NCBI GenBank assembly: GCA_964526965.1
Contig: CAZGML010000003.1
Location: 58,166-122,165 of the forward strand
Direction of reading: 5' to 3'
Length of the DNA stretch: 64,000 nucleotides
From: UBA6265 sp964526965
GTDB lineage: Bacteria; Chloroflexota; Chloroflexia; Thermomicrobiales; UBA6265
The notes beneath the pieces are model-generated. The model was not told where the DNA came from and ran no database searches. It saw only the letters and a program-made list of their open reading frames with translations. Of the stretch, positions 35,579-43,403 are shown piece by piece. Every line of letters begins with the position of its first letter. The stretch's first letter is position 1. The translations under genes and the position numbers were made by a program.

Positions 35579-36292
35579 ATGAAAGCAAAGCGCACACATC
35601 TTTCCAGACGATCACTCATCGCAGGAGTCGCGGCTGCGGGTTCAACTCGCCTCGCGTTTGCGCAGGATGAGGCATCCACTCCGGAATCCACGCCGTCGCA
35701 ACCGCCGATCGAATCCACTACAACCGGCGAATTGCCCAGTAGCGGAGCATTACGGCCCGGCCCCGTCGGCGAAGATTCGCCACTGGCCAGAGCTTCGAAC
35801 CCATCAGATCCAGTCAACATCATCGTTGAAAACGCCGGCATCAACGCCAGCGTCGAGGTGCAAGATATCGTTGACGGCGTCATGGTCAATCCCTCCGGAC
35901 CGTGGGTAGTTGCCTGGTACCGCCAGACTGCCACACTCGGCGAACAGGGAAACGTGGTGATGGCGGGACACGTCGACTTTTGGAACGTCGGCCCGTCCGT
36001 TTTCTTCAACCTGCGTGACCTGACCGAAGGCGATGAGATTGTTCTCACCGGGGAGGATGAGAGCACCTATACCTATGCTGTGGACTGGGTTGAGACATTC
36101 TTGCTGGAGGAACTCACAACCGGTGGCGTGCTGGAAGATGTGAGTGGTCCTACCGAAACACGGAGCGTGACACTCATTACCTGTGGTGGTGAGTTCGATT
36201 ACGTGAACGGCGAATACCTGAGCCGCATGGTAGTGCGGGCGAGCTTTGTGCCGCCACCGCCAGCCACACCGGATAGTACGCCGGACGCGTAG
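35579..36292 (+). CDS. Sortase with twin-arginine signal (class E/F-like)
   Basis: A 237-residue transpeptidase. The N-terminus SRRSLIAGVAAAG is a twin-arginine type signal with a cleavage-like AFAQ, followed by a Ser/Pro/Thr-rich linker and a sortase beta-barrel. The catalytic residues are His131 in MAGHVDFW, Cys202 in LITCGG and an Arg at 216 or 220 (LSRMVVRA). Sortases join surface proteins to the cell envelope through an LPxTG-like motif, but no such motif is seen in the window. The ATG has AGGAG eight bases upstream. It is a single gene, divergent from the phosphotransferase. Confidence 0.85.
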   Translation: MKAKRTHLSRRSLIAGVAAAGSTRLAFAQDEASTPESTPSQPPIESTTTGELPSSGALRPGPVGEDSPLARASNPSDPVNIIVENAGINASVEVQDIVDGVMVNPSGPWVVAWYRQTATLGEQGNVVMAGHVDFWNVGPSVFFNLRDLTEGDEIVLTGEDESTYTYAVDWVETFLLEELTTGGVLEDVSGPTETRSVTLITCGGEFDYVNGEYLSRMVVRASFVPPPPATPDSTPDA

Positions 36293-36455
36293 TTCGGCTT
36301 CGGCGGTGGTTCGCGGAAGTTTGTAGTCGCCAAACCCGCATGTCTGGATTTCCAGTTATCCTTACCCCTCTCTCTGCCCTGATTCCCTAGAATTCAGGCA
36401 GGAATGAGAGACGGACGCGTTGCCGTCCAAATGAAGGGGCAAAGGAGCTACCGAC

Positions 36456-36665
36456 ATGACACGATCCCGCAATAACAAAATGATTTCCGGTGTGTGCGCC
36501 GGCATCGCCAATCAACTGGGTATGAGCACTTTCCTGGTGCGGTTCTTCTTCGTTATCGCTGCTGCCATTATCCCTGGTGTCTCCCTGCTTATGGTGCTGG
36601 CACTTTACGTGCTGTTGGCATTTGTATTGCCCTGGGATGATGAAGTAACACCGTACCGATTCTAG
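36456..36665 (+). CDS. PspC-domain membrane protein (first of a pair)
   Basis: A 69-residue PspC-type protein with the family start RNNKMISGVCAGIANQLGMS and a hydrophobic C-terminal half forming one or two helices. PspC proteins sense envelope stress or partner with other membrane regulators. The ATG follows AAGGAG. A TAGAAT hexamer at 36388-36393 is a possible -10 element. It lies 18 bases before a second PspC gene. Confidence 0.85.
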   Translation: MTRSRNNKMISGVCAGIANQLGMSTFLVRFFFVIAAAIIPGVSLLMVLALYVLLAFVLPWDDEVTPYRF

Positions 36666-36683
36666 GAGCAGGGAGGACGAAGC

Positions 36684-36911
36684 ATGAAACTCAATATCAC
36701 GCTTGATGGACGGCGATTCTTTCGATCCAACAGCGACGCCTGGATCTTCGGTATTTGTGGCGGCCTGGCCGAGCACTTCGGCTGGAACTCGAACGTCGTG
36801 CGCGCTGTCTTTGGCATCGGTGCCGTGGCCGTACCGGGAGTGAGCACACTTGGGATCGTTATCCTCTATGTGATCCTTGGCCTGTTAATACCCATGCCAG
36901 ACCAGGTATAG
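36684..36911 (+). CDS. PspC-domain membrane protein (second of a pair)
   Basis: A 75-residue PspC-type protein. After a polar start it has DAWIFGICGGLAEHFGWNSN, then a hydrophobic stretch. Its ATG follows GGGAGGACGAAGC. The two proteins share the G-x-C-x-G-(I/L)-A core but differ elsewhere, as expected for an old tandem duplication. They may form a hetero-oligomer, which is inference. Confidence 0.85.
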   Translation: MKLNITLDGRRFFRSNSDAWIFGICGGLAEHFGWNSNVVRAVFGIGAVAVPGVSTLGIVILYVILGLLIPMPDQV

Positions 36912-36935
36912 AGAAATACTGATATTCTTATGCAT

Positions 36936-36970
36936 AACTCCGCGATTCCGGGTACGGTAATCGCGGAGTT
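36936..36970 (+). terminator. Terminator after the PspC pair
   Basis: AACTCCGCGATT, 11-base loop, AATCGCGGAGTT: a perfect 12-base stem followed by TAGTT. It lies 35 bases before the thrC start and may also act on the thrC leader. Confidence 0.65.
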
Positions 36971-37004
36971 TAGTTACGCCCTATGCACGAGGATATGACT
37001 TCCC

Positions 37005-38297
37005 ATGGCCGATGTAATCCAGCTTCCCGTTCAGTGTGCCACCTGTGGATTTACCACCAGCGGCACAACGTCTATTTCGTCCTGCCCAAAATGCGGCGGA
37101 TTGCTGGATGCCGTTATCGATACGGACAGGAAGCTCACCCCGGCCTCATTCGATGCGAAGCGATTTTCACTGGAAGCCACGTCCGGCGTGTGGCGATACC
37201 GGGAACTGTTGCCGCAGATCGCTGATGAACATATCGTCAGCCGCCGCGAGGGGAACACGCCGCTCTACTTTCATAACTCACTGGCGGATTACGCCGGCCT
37301 GAAACCTGGCGCGATGGGTGTAAAGCACGAAGGGCACAATCCTACCGGCAGCTTCAAGGATCGCGGCATGACCGTAGCCGTGAGCCACGCCAAGAGCGTA
37401 GGTGCACAGGTGATCGCCTGCGCCAGCACCGGCAATACCAGTGCATCCCTCGCCTCCTACGGGGCTACTGCCGGAATCCCGACGATGGTGCTGATACCGG
37501 ACGGCAAGATCAGCATGGGCAAGCTGAGCCAGACACTCGCTTTCGGCGCCACTGTTGTCCAGGTGGAGGGCGACTTCGATGTCGCGCTCAAACTCTTGCG
37601 CCAGGTGACAGACGAGTTCGATGTTTATCTCGCCAACTCGGTGAACCCGTTCCGGCCCGAGGGACAAAAGACGATCGTCTTTGAGATTCTCGATGAGCTC
37701 GGCTGGCAGGCGCCGGACGTGATCGCGCTTCCGGGAGGAAACCTCGGCAACACAGCAGCATTTGGCAAGGCCGTTCGCGAAGCGCACGCTGTGGGACTCA
37801 TCGATCGCGTGCCGCAGATCGTTACGGTGCAGGCAGAGGGAGCATCACCTTTCTACAGATACTTCGAAAGCGGTTTCGATCATTACGAGGATATGGCGCC
37901 GAACACAATCGCCAGCGCGATCAATATCGGTGCGCCGGCCTCCGTTGACCGCGCCCGCCGCGCCATCCAGGGCACAGGTGGAATCGTCACCATGGTGACC
38001 GATGATGAGCTTATGGATGCCAAGGCTGTGATCGACGCCTCGGGGATCGGCTGCGAGCCCGCTTCGGCGACATCGCTTGCGGGAGTTCGCAAGCTGGTGG
38101 CTGCGGGCGAGATTAAACAGGATGCGAAGGTTGTCGGGGTGCTGACCGGCAACATCCTGAAAGACACAGACAATATCGTGAAATACCACCTCGACGATAT
38201 CGATGGCGTTGCTCGTGAACGTGCGAATCGACCGATTCGGATTGAAGCGACGATGGATTCAATGAAGAAGGTACTGGACGATGCGATTCTCGGTTAA
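37005..38297 (+). CDS. thrC: Threonine synthase
   Basis: A 430-residue PLP enzyme that converts O-phosphohomoserine to threonine. The N-terminus has a zinc-ribbon-like CATCGFTTS...SCPKCGG with two CxxC pairs, as in many class II threonine synthases. The PLP Lys lies in NPTGSFKDRGMTVAVSHA, and the phosphate-cup block is ALPGGNLGNTAAFGKA. The length fits. The end overlaps thrB by 17 bases, so the two form a coupled threonine operon. The ATG has GAGGAT upstream. Confidence 0.94.
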   Translation: MADVIQLPVQCATCGFTTSGTTSISSCPKCGGLLDAVIDTDRKLTPASFDAKRFSLEATSGVWRYRELLPQIADEHIVSRREGNTPLYFHNSLADYAGLKPGAMGVKHEGHNPTGSFKDRGMTVAVSHAKSVGAQVIACASTGNTSASLASYGATAGIPTMVLIPDGKISMGKLSQTLAFGATVVQVEGDFDVALKLLRQVTDEFDVYLANSVNPFRPEGQKTIVFEILDELGWQAPDVIALPGGNLGNTAAFGKAVREAHAVGLIDRVPQIVTVQAEGASPFYRYFESGFDHYEDMAPNTIASAINIGAPASVDRARRAIQGTGGIVTMVTDDELMDAKAVIDASGIGCEPASATSLAGVRKLVAAGEIKQDAKVVGVLTGNILKDTDNIVKYHLDDIDGVARERANRPIRIEATMDSMKKVLDDAILG

Positions 38298-39180
38298 GGC
38301 ACCAGCTACATCTGCCAACCTCGGGCCCGGATTCGATACTGTGGGCATTGCGGTGGATATCTGGAACTCGGCGACCATTGATACGGATAACGGTGAGGAA
38401 TCCGTGGTCAATACAGGAACCGAAGCGCCGATGCTTCATGGCCGTGAGAACCTGACGCTGAGCGCAATGCGGATGCTCGCCCATGACTTTCGCAAAGACC
38501 TTCCCCCGGTATCGATCATTGCCGACACGCTGATTCCGGTCAGCCGTGGCCTGGGATCGTCTGCGGCAGCGTTGACGATGGGCCTGGTCGCCGCAAACCT
38601 CCTGCTCGACCTGGGGCTTGATGACGATGATCTATTCGAACGTGCCTGGGCGATTGAGGGTCATGGAGACAATGTTGGCGCTGCTATTTACGGTGGTGCG
38701 GTAATGGCGGTGCCGAGCGTACGCGGGATTACGCGCCTGTGTGACACTACGGAGCTCGGCCTGACCTGTATCCTCTTTATCCCGGAAATGACCGGTGCAA
38801 CGCACGCAGCCCGCGCTGCACTTCCGTTGGAGGTACCTCACGACGATGCAACGGCCAACGTTCAGGCGATTTCGGCCCTGACAGTTGGACTCGTACGGCA
38901 TGATCACACGTTGATCGGGGCTGGCATGGAAGACAAGCTACACGAGCCGTATCGCGCACCGCTCTTCCCTCACCTGACGCCACTGCAAGAAGTTGCTCGA
39001 ACCGCGGGGGCTGTTGGCGCTGTACTCAGCGGTGCCGGACCAACCGTGCTGACACTGGTGCACCCGGATCTGGTGGAAAACGTCTCAACCGCTATGGAAC
39101 GCGCCGCCCGGGATGTCGACACCCCGGGACGGGTGGTTGAGGTCGCGCTGTCGTCAGTCGGGTATCAGGTGGCTGACTAA
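38281..39180 (+). CDS. thrB: Homoserine kinase
   Basis: A 299-residue GHMP kinase that makes O-phosphohomoserine for ThrC. Signature blocks are VKAPATSANLGPGFDTVGIA at the N-terminus, the ATP loop PVSRGLGSSAAALTMG and the C-terminal AVLSGAGPTVLTLV. The ATG lies inside the end of thrC. The stop overlaps the convergent erm-like gene by four bases. Confidence 0.95.
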   Translation: MRFSVKAPATSANLGPGFDTVGIAVDIWNSATIDTDNGEESVVNTGTEAPMLHGRENLTLSAMRMLAHDFRKDLPPVSIIADTLIPVSRGLGSSAAALTMGLVAANLLLDLGLDDDDLFERAWAIEGHGDNVGAAIYGGAVMAVPSVRGITRLCDTTELGLTCILFIPEMTGATHAARAALPLEVPHDDATANVQAISALTVGLVRHDHTLIGAGMEDKLHEPYRAPLFPHLTPLQEVARTAGAVGAVLSGAGPTVLTLVHPDLVENVSTAMERAARDVDTPGRVVEVALSSVGYQVAD

Positions 39181-40076
39181 CGTCTTCGAGCACCAGCAGT
39201 CCGCCTATTCGAGCGAGTGGGTCGATCCAGCTGGCTGCGATTCGATTCGAGCCGCGCATGTTGGTCTCCAAGTTCCTGCCAAACCCGATCATCATCCCGC
39301 TCTAACAGCAGCTCAAAGATGCGCAGCCAAACTTCTGGAGACACCTGGGAAGGTTGGCTTGCGAGTACTCTTCGGACCATTCGGTCAGCAATCACGGATT
39401 GCGCGGCGAGACGCGGAAGTGCGGACTTGATCGCCTTCTCCAGTGTCGGTTGCCACGCGGAATAGACTGCCTCAACGAGTTGTCCAAATTTGCGACTGGT
39501 TTCCAGCGGAAGATCCGGATGCTGCTTCTGGCTGATACGCATCAACACACACTCGACTCCCGGAGACGGAGAGAAATCCTGTGATCGGAACGAGTGAAGT
39601 ATCTCCACATCGAAAAAAGGAGCTAGCTGTTGCGCGCGCATGGTTGTTTCTCGGCCGATCATGAATCGTTCGGCGGCTTCTCGCTGGACAATGAGTCGAG
39701 CGTCGAAAGGTGGAGCAACGCCAGTGGTGAGCTTGCCGACGATGGCTGCAGTGTGCCGAAAGGGGATGTTCGCGAAGACTCGGTACGGTGTCGTCGGCAT
39801 TGGGAAGGTTAGTGCATCGCTGGAATAGAGCGTCACATTTTCGGGCAGCGACTCTTTGCGCAGCAAACTGTGCGTTAGCTGCTCGTCCTTTTCGATAGCG
39901 ATCACATGACCGACCCGCTTCGCGAGTACACGCGTGATGATGCCTTTTCCGGGCCCGATCTCGATAACCGTATCTCGTTTCGAGAACTCGGCGTCGTCCA
40001 CGAGTTGGCGAACGAGCTTGTTGTTCACCAGAAAATTTTGTGAGTGTCGTATCTGATACTTGTTGTTCCGGGCCAT
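39177..40076 (-). CDS. Erm-like rRNA adenine N6-methyltransferase
   Basis: A 299-residue member of the KsgA/Erm superfamily. It has motif X SQNFL at residues 12-16, the SAM motif EIGPGKGIITRVL from residue 39 and motif IV NIPF at 103-106. NIPF is the Erm form; KsgA usually has NLPY or NNPY. The C-terminus is an Arg-rich tail, as in actinobacterial Erm enzymes. Erm proteins methylate A2058 of 23S rRNA and give macrolide-lincosamide-streptogramin B resistance. The ATG has TGGAGG nine bases upstream. It is convergent with thrB and preceded by a long palindrome-rich region. A KsgA role is less likely from motif IV. Confidence 0.85.
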   Translation of the reverse strand: MARNNKYQIRHSQNFLVNNKLVRQLVDDAEFSKRDTVIEIGPGKGIITRVLAKRVGHVIAIEKDEQLTHSLLRKESLPENVTLYSSDALTFPMPTTPYRVFANIPFRHTAAIVGKLTTGVAPPFDARLIVQREAAERFMIGRETTMRAQQLAPFFDVEILHSFRSQDFSPSPGVECVLMRISQKQHPDLPLETSRKFGQLVEAVYSAWQPTLEKAIKSALPRLAAQSVIADRMVRRVLASQPSQVSPEVWLRIFELLLERDDDRVWQELGDQHARLESNRSQLDRPTRSNRRTAGARRR

Positions 40077-40420
40077 ATCTGAACCTCCAGATGGTCTCCA
40101 TTCCGATTGATGGAAAACACAAAAACGCCGCCTTCATGGATGAAGACAACGAACTCTGGAGCCCTCGGGCTGTGGTTCAGCTATGTTGGCGAATCAGTGG
40201 ATACGAGATGGAATCTCTACGATGCGCTGCCCTGAACCACGGAGGACTCCGTGACTCTGCGCTATCGGTTAATAGCGATTCCCATACAAGACATCCCTTC
40301 TGTATCCATGCCGATACTAGTGGTGACGCCATGCTCTGTCAACTGTAAGACTAGTATTAATAATGTCCGGCCCAAACAGCGTTCAGGCATTTTGCCTGAA
40401 CTCGTCGACAGGTTGAATGA
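40077..40420. other. Palindrome-rich divergent intergenic region
   Basis: These 344 bases separate the erm-like gene from the divergent methyltransferase. No gene is convincing. Perfect inverted repeats are CACGGAG-GA-CTCCGTG (40238-40253), ATACTAGT (40314-40321) with ACTAGTAT (40350-40357), and GTTCAGGCA-TTT-TGCCTGAAC (40381-40401). They may be operators or leader hairpins. Confidence 0.5.
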
Positions 40421-41158
40421 ATGTCAATGTCGCCAAAAATCGACACAGAACAACGCAAGGCGATTGCGAAGCGTAAGTCGCGACTGGAGCTTGTTACGCC
40501 ACTTGTGCAGGAGTGGGTCAGCATTCCAGAGACTGACACCGCCTTCCTGGTTGCGCGACCGGAGAGTATCGACTCGGTGCTGGATCACGTTATCGACGAT
40601 CCGGAGCAGAACCTGCCCTACTGGGCGGAAATTTGGCCAAGCGGGATTGCCCTGGCGTCGGAGATCCTGCAGAAACCGGAGTTGGTAAGTGGCCTGCCAG
40701 TTATCGAGCTCGGAAGTGGCGTGGGGATCACGGCGGCCGCCGCGATGGTGGCAGGTGCGAACCTGACAATTACTGACTACTGGCCGCTGAGTCTGCTGCT
40801 GGCGGAAATGAACTGCCTGCGAGCCGGGCAGGCGGCTCCTCCATCTCGCCAGGTGAATTGGCGCGATCCACGAGCCCACCTGTTACAGGATTCTGGCAAG
40901 CAATGGCCGGTGGTATTGGCGGCCGATGTGTTGTACGAACAACGGGACATCGAACCCGTGTTGAATGTCCTGGACCGTATTACCGATCCCGATGGGGTTG
41001 TGCTATTAGCAGAACCGGGGCGAGGTCCCGCAAAAGAGGCGATGGAGCTGGCTGCAGGGCGTGGATGGCAGATGCAGACGCGGCAGTATTCGGGTCCGTG
41101 GCCGGACCCTAAAGAGGCCGATGTGGTTGTGACCGTGCACACCATGAAGCGATCATAA
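40421..41158 (+). CDS. Class I SAM methyltransferase, METTL21/lysine-methyltransferase-like
   Basis: A 245-residue seven-beta-strand methyltransferase. PYWAEIWPSGIALA near residue 66, SAM motif I VIELGSGVGITAAAAMVAGA and the post-II block AADVLYEQ (an Asp-x-x-Tyr type motif) are the marks of the METTL20/21 group, which modifies lysines of proteins; bacterial members act on ETF-beta or are unassigned. The ATG has AGGTTG upstream. It is divergent from the Erm-like gene and shares its palindromic control region. Target is unknown. Confidence 0.8.
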   Translation: MSMSPKIDTEQRKAIAKRKSRLELVTPLVQEWVSIPETDTAFLVARPESIDSVLDHVIDDPEQNLPYWAEIWPSGIALASEILQKPELVSGLPVIELGSGVGITAAAAMVAGANLTITDYWPLSLLLAEMNCLRAGQAAPPSRQVNWRDPRAHLLQDSGKQWPVVLAADVLYEQRDIEPVLNVLDRITDPDGVVLLAEPGRGPAKEAMELAAGRGWQMQTRQYSGPWPDPKEADVVVTVHTMKRS

Positions 41159-41169
41159 TTGTTTGATCA

Positions 41170-41198
41170 TTGACACCCTTATCCAGAATGTGTACAAA
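41170..41198 (+). promoter_or_regulatory. Candidate sigma-70 promoter upstream of the ABC ATPase
   Basis: TTGACA (41170-41175), 17-base spacer, TACAAA (41193-41198). The -35 is a consensus match. It lies about 160 bases before the ATG at 41361, so a long leader would result. Confidence 0.45.
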
Positions 41199-41360
41199 CA
41201 TGTCAGCACATCATAAGGCGCCGTGATCTGCTGCAAAATGCTGACACCGATGGCACGATTCGAACACGTATACCGAACGTGCTGGGTCATAGGGCGCTTC
41301 TGAGGCGGGAACCGGATGTACCGGAGCAACTCGCCTCTGTATCGGTGAAGGAGCATACCG

Positions 41361-42473
41361 ATGGCTCGCATTATCTTCGACAACGTTACCAAGGTGTACC
41401 CTGGTGGCGATACCGCAGCTGTTGACAAACTGAGCATGGAAATCGACGACGAGGAATTTCTCGTAGTCGTCGGGCCATCCGGTTGTGGCAAGTCCACTGC
41501 CATGCGCATGGTCGCCGGTTTGGAAGAGATTTCCGATGGTCGCATTATCATTGGCGATCGCGTGGTGAATGATCTTCCACCGAAAGATCGCAACGTAGCC
41601 ATGGTGTTCCAGAGCTACGCCCTCTATCCGCACATGAGCGTGCGCGATAACCTCGCCTACCCGCTGAAGTTGCGCAAGGTCCCCAAGGCCGAGCGTGAGC
41701 AGCGCGTGCTTGAGGCAGCTCGCATTCTCGATATCGAGCAGTATCTCGACCGCAAGCCGAAGGCACTCTCCGGTGGTCAGCGTCAGCGTGTAGCCCTCGG
41801 TCGCGCAATTGTGCGTAACGCCGACGTCTTCCTGATGGACGAGCCGCTCTCCAACCTGGATGCCAAGTTGCGCGTGCAAACTCGTGCCGAGTTGGTAAAG
41901 CTGCACGATCGCGTTCGCACCACCACTATCTACGTGACTCACGACCAGACCGAAGCCATGACCATGGGCGACCGTATCGCGGTTATGAGCCTTGGCGTGC
42001 TGCAGCAGCTGGATACGCCGCAGAATCTCTATGACAACCCCGATAACAAGTTCGTTGCCGGTTTCATGGGATCTCCTGCGATGAACTTCGTAGATGTCAC
42101 CATCGAAGAAGCCGATGGCCTGCTGTATGCCGCCAATCCGGGCTTCCGCATGCGCATTCCGGATAACAAGGCCGTGAACCTTGCCGAGTACAAGGGACGT
42201 CAGGTCACGATGGGCGTCCGCCCCGAGCACATCGTTGAACAGAGCCGGGTTCCAAGTGGCGCTGTTCCTGAGGATGCGTTTATTCCAGTAACGGTCGACG
42301 TGGTGGAGCTGTTGGGTAACGAGATCTTCGTGTACCTCACCACTCGCAACAGTGTCCTCACTGCCCGAATGGATCCGGACCTGAAGCTGGAGCGTGGCCA
42401 GGAGATCAAGATCGCGCTGGAGCCGAGCAAGCTTCACTTCTTCGATCCGCAGACAGAAGCCAATATCCGATAA
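41361..42473 (+). CDS. ABC transporter ATPase, CUT1 type (UgpC/MsmX-like)
   Basis: A 370-residue ATPase with Walker A GPSGCGKST (38-46), Q-loop FQSYALYPHMS, signature LSGGQRQRVALGRAI, Walker B VFLMDEPLSNLD, the switch His of YVTHDQTEAMT and a C-terminal TOBE/MalK domain. Such proteins power carbohydrate or glycerol-phosphate importers and often serve several systems. No CUT1 permease or sugar-binding gene is adjacent, so it is an orphan. It is not the expected ATPase for the Dpp-type permeases nearby, which need DppD/DppF types. The ATG has AAGGAG upstream. Confidence 0.93.
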   Translation: MARIIFDNVTKVYPGGDTAAVDKLSMEIDDEEFLVVVGPSGCGKSTAMRMVAGLEEISDGRIIIGDRVVNDLPPKDRNVAMVFQSYALYPHMSVRDNLAYPLKLRKVPKAEREQRVLEAARILDIEQYLDRKPKALSGGQRQRVALGRAIVRNADVFLMDEPLSNLDAKLRVQTRAELVKLHDRVRTTTIYVTHDQTEAMTMGDRIAVMSLGVLQQLDTPQNLYDNPDNKFVAGFMGSPAMNFVDVTIEEADGLLYAANPGFRMRIPDNKAVNLAEYKGRQVTMGVRPEHIVEQSRVPSGAVPEDAFIPVTVDVVELLGNEIFVYLTTRNSVLTARMDPDLKLERGQEIKIALEPSKLHFFDPQTEANIR

Positions 42474-42507
42474 CATCGGAAGAAATAAAGTACGGCTGGT
42501 AAAGTGG

Positions 42508-42537
42508 AAGCGGCAGGACGATCGTGTTCTGCCGCTT
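42508..42537 (+). terminator. Terminator after the ABC ATPase gene
   Basis: AAGCGGCAG pairs with CTGCCGCTT; the stem extends inwards to 12 pairs with one G-U. The tail is short (TTTGCC). It isolates the ATPase gene from the downstream GntR operon. Confidence 0.65.
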
Positions 42538-42562
42538 TGCCTATTCATTAACCGGGCTGAAT

Positions 42563-43288
42563 ATGTCTCTTAACGATCAGAATGTGCAAGACGATCTCCT
42601 GAGGATCTTGCTCAACCTGCCAACTTCCAGAACCAGGTTCACCAAAAGCCAGCGTGCCTATGCAGAAGTTCGCAAGGCGATAGTGACACATAGCCTGCCG
42701 GCACATACTCCGCTTGACGAGGCGTATTTACAGTCCCAATTTTCTGTGGGTAGAACGCCATTGCGAGAAGCACTCAAACGGCTCTCTCACGAGGGACTCT
42801 TGACCTGGACCTCCCACCAGGCTCCATCTGTTCGGGATGTCAGCATGCACGAGATGCAATACCTGTATGAAACGCGACGCATGCTCGAACCGACCATTGC
42901 CGTACTTGCTGCACGCCGGGCTACCGATGGTGATCACGAGAGAATCAACACGTTCAATACGGCCCTCGTTGACGCATCTGTATCTGGTGACGTGTACAGG
43001 TCCGTGGAGAGCGACTTTGCACTTCACAATGCAATCGCCAGGGCAACTCAAAACCGCTTCCTGGCGGAGGCCAGCACGGCCCTTAACCTTCAAAGCCTGA
43101 GATTGTGGTATCGCAATCAAACCGTTCATGGCATACGAACGATCCATAAAACACATACAGCGTTGGTTGCGGCGATCATATCGGGTGATGAAAAAACCGC
43201 CGAAGATCTCGCCAAAGCTCATATTCAATCGTCACTGGAACGCCAGACCACCGCGTTGAATGAGTTTAGTAGTTATGACCCCACCTAG
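42563..43288 (+). CDS. GntR-family transcriptional regulator (FadR/FCD subfamily)
   Basis: A 241-residue regulator with an N-terminal winged helix-turn-helix (QFSVGRTPLREALKRLSHEG at about residues 60-79) and an all-helical FCD effector domain. The FCD metal-site pattern is partly visible in ESDFALHNAIARATQN and the later His of TIHKTHTALVAAI. FCD regulators usually respond to organic acids or amino-acid-like ligands. It lies directly upstream of the nitrilase-transporter-creatininase genes and probably controls them. The ATG start has only a weak ribosome site; an upstream in-frame codon is possible. Confidence 0.88.
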   Translation: MSLNDQNVQDDLLRILLNLPTSRTRFTKSQRAYAEVRKAIVTHSLPAHTPLDEAYLQSQFSVGRTPLREALKRLSHEGLLTWTSHQAPSVRDVSMHEMQYLYETRRMLEPTIAVLAARRATDGDHERINTFNTALVDASVSGDVYRSVESDFALHNAIARATQNRFLAEASTALNLQSLRLWYRNQTVHGIRTIHKTHTALVAAIISGDEKTAEDLAKAHIQSSLERQTTALNEFSSYDPT

Positions 43289-43403
43289 ATTCAGAGCATT
43301 GCGTTAATTCACACCCTCCTGTACGCTGTGGACAATCGTCAAAAGAACGTGATTATCGGCCGAAGGCGTTCGATATATCGCAGATACATCAGGAGGGACC
43401 CTT

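Noticed and set aside
40080..40149. A possible erm leader peptide starting MKAAFLCFPSIG on the minus strand
   Set aside because: The frame does not end before the erm gene but runs on through it for over 200 codons, so it is not a discrete leader peptide.
41211..42548. A 445-codon open frame antisense to the CUT1 ATPase
   Set aside because: It mirrors a highly conserved ATPase with GC-rich third positions, is low in hydrophobic cores and has no family likeness; it is a shadow.
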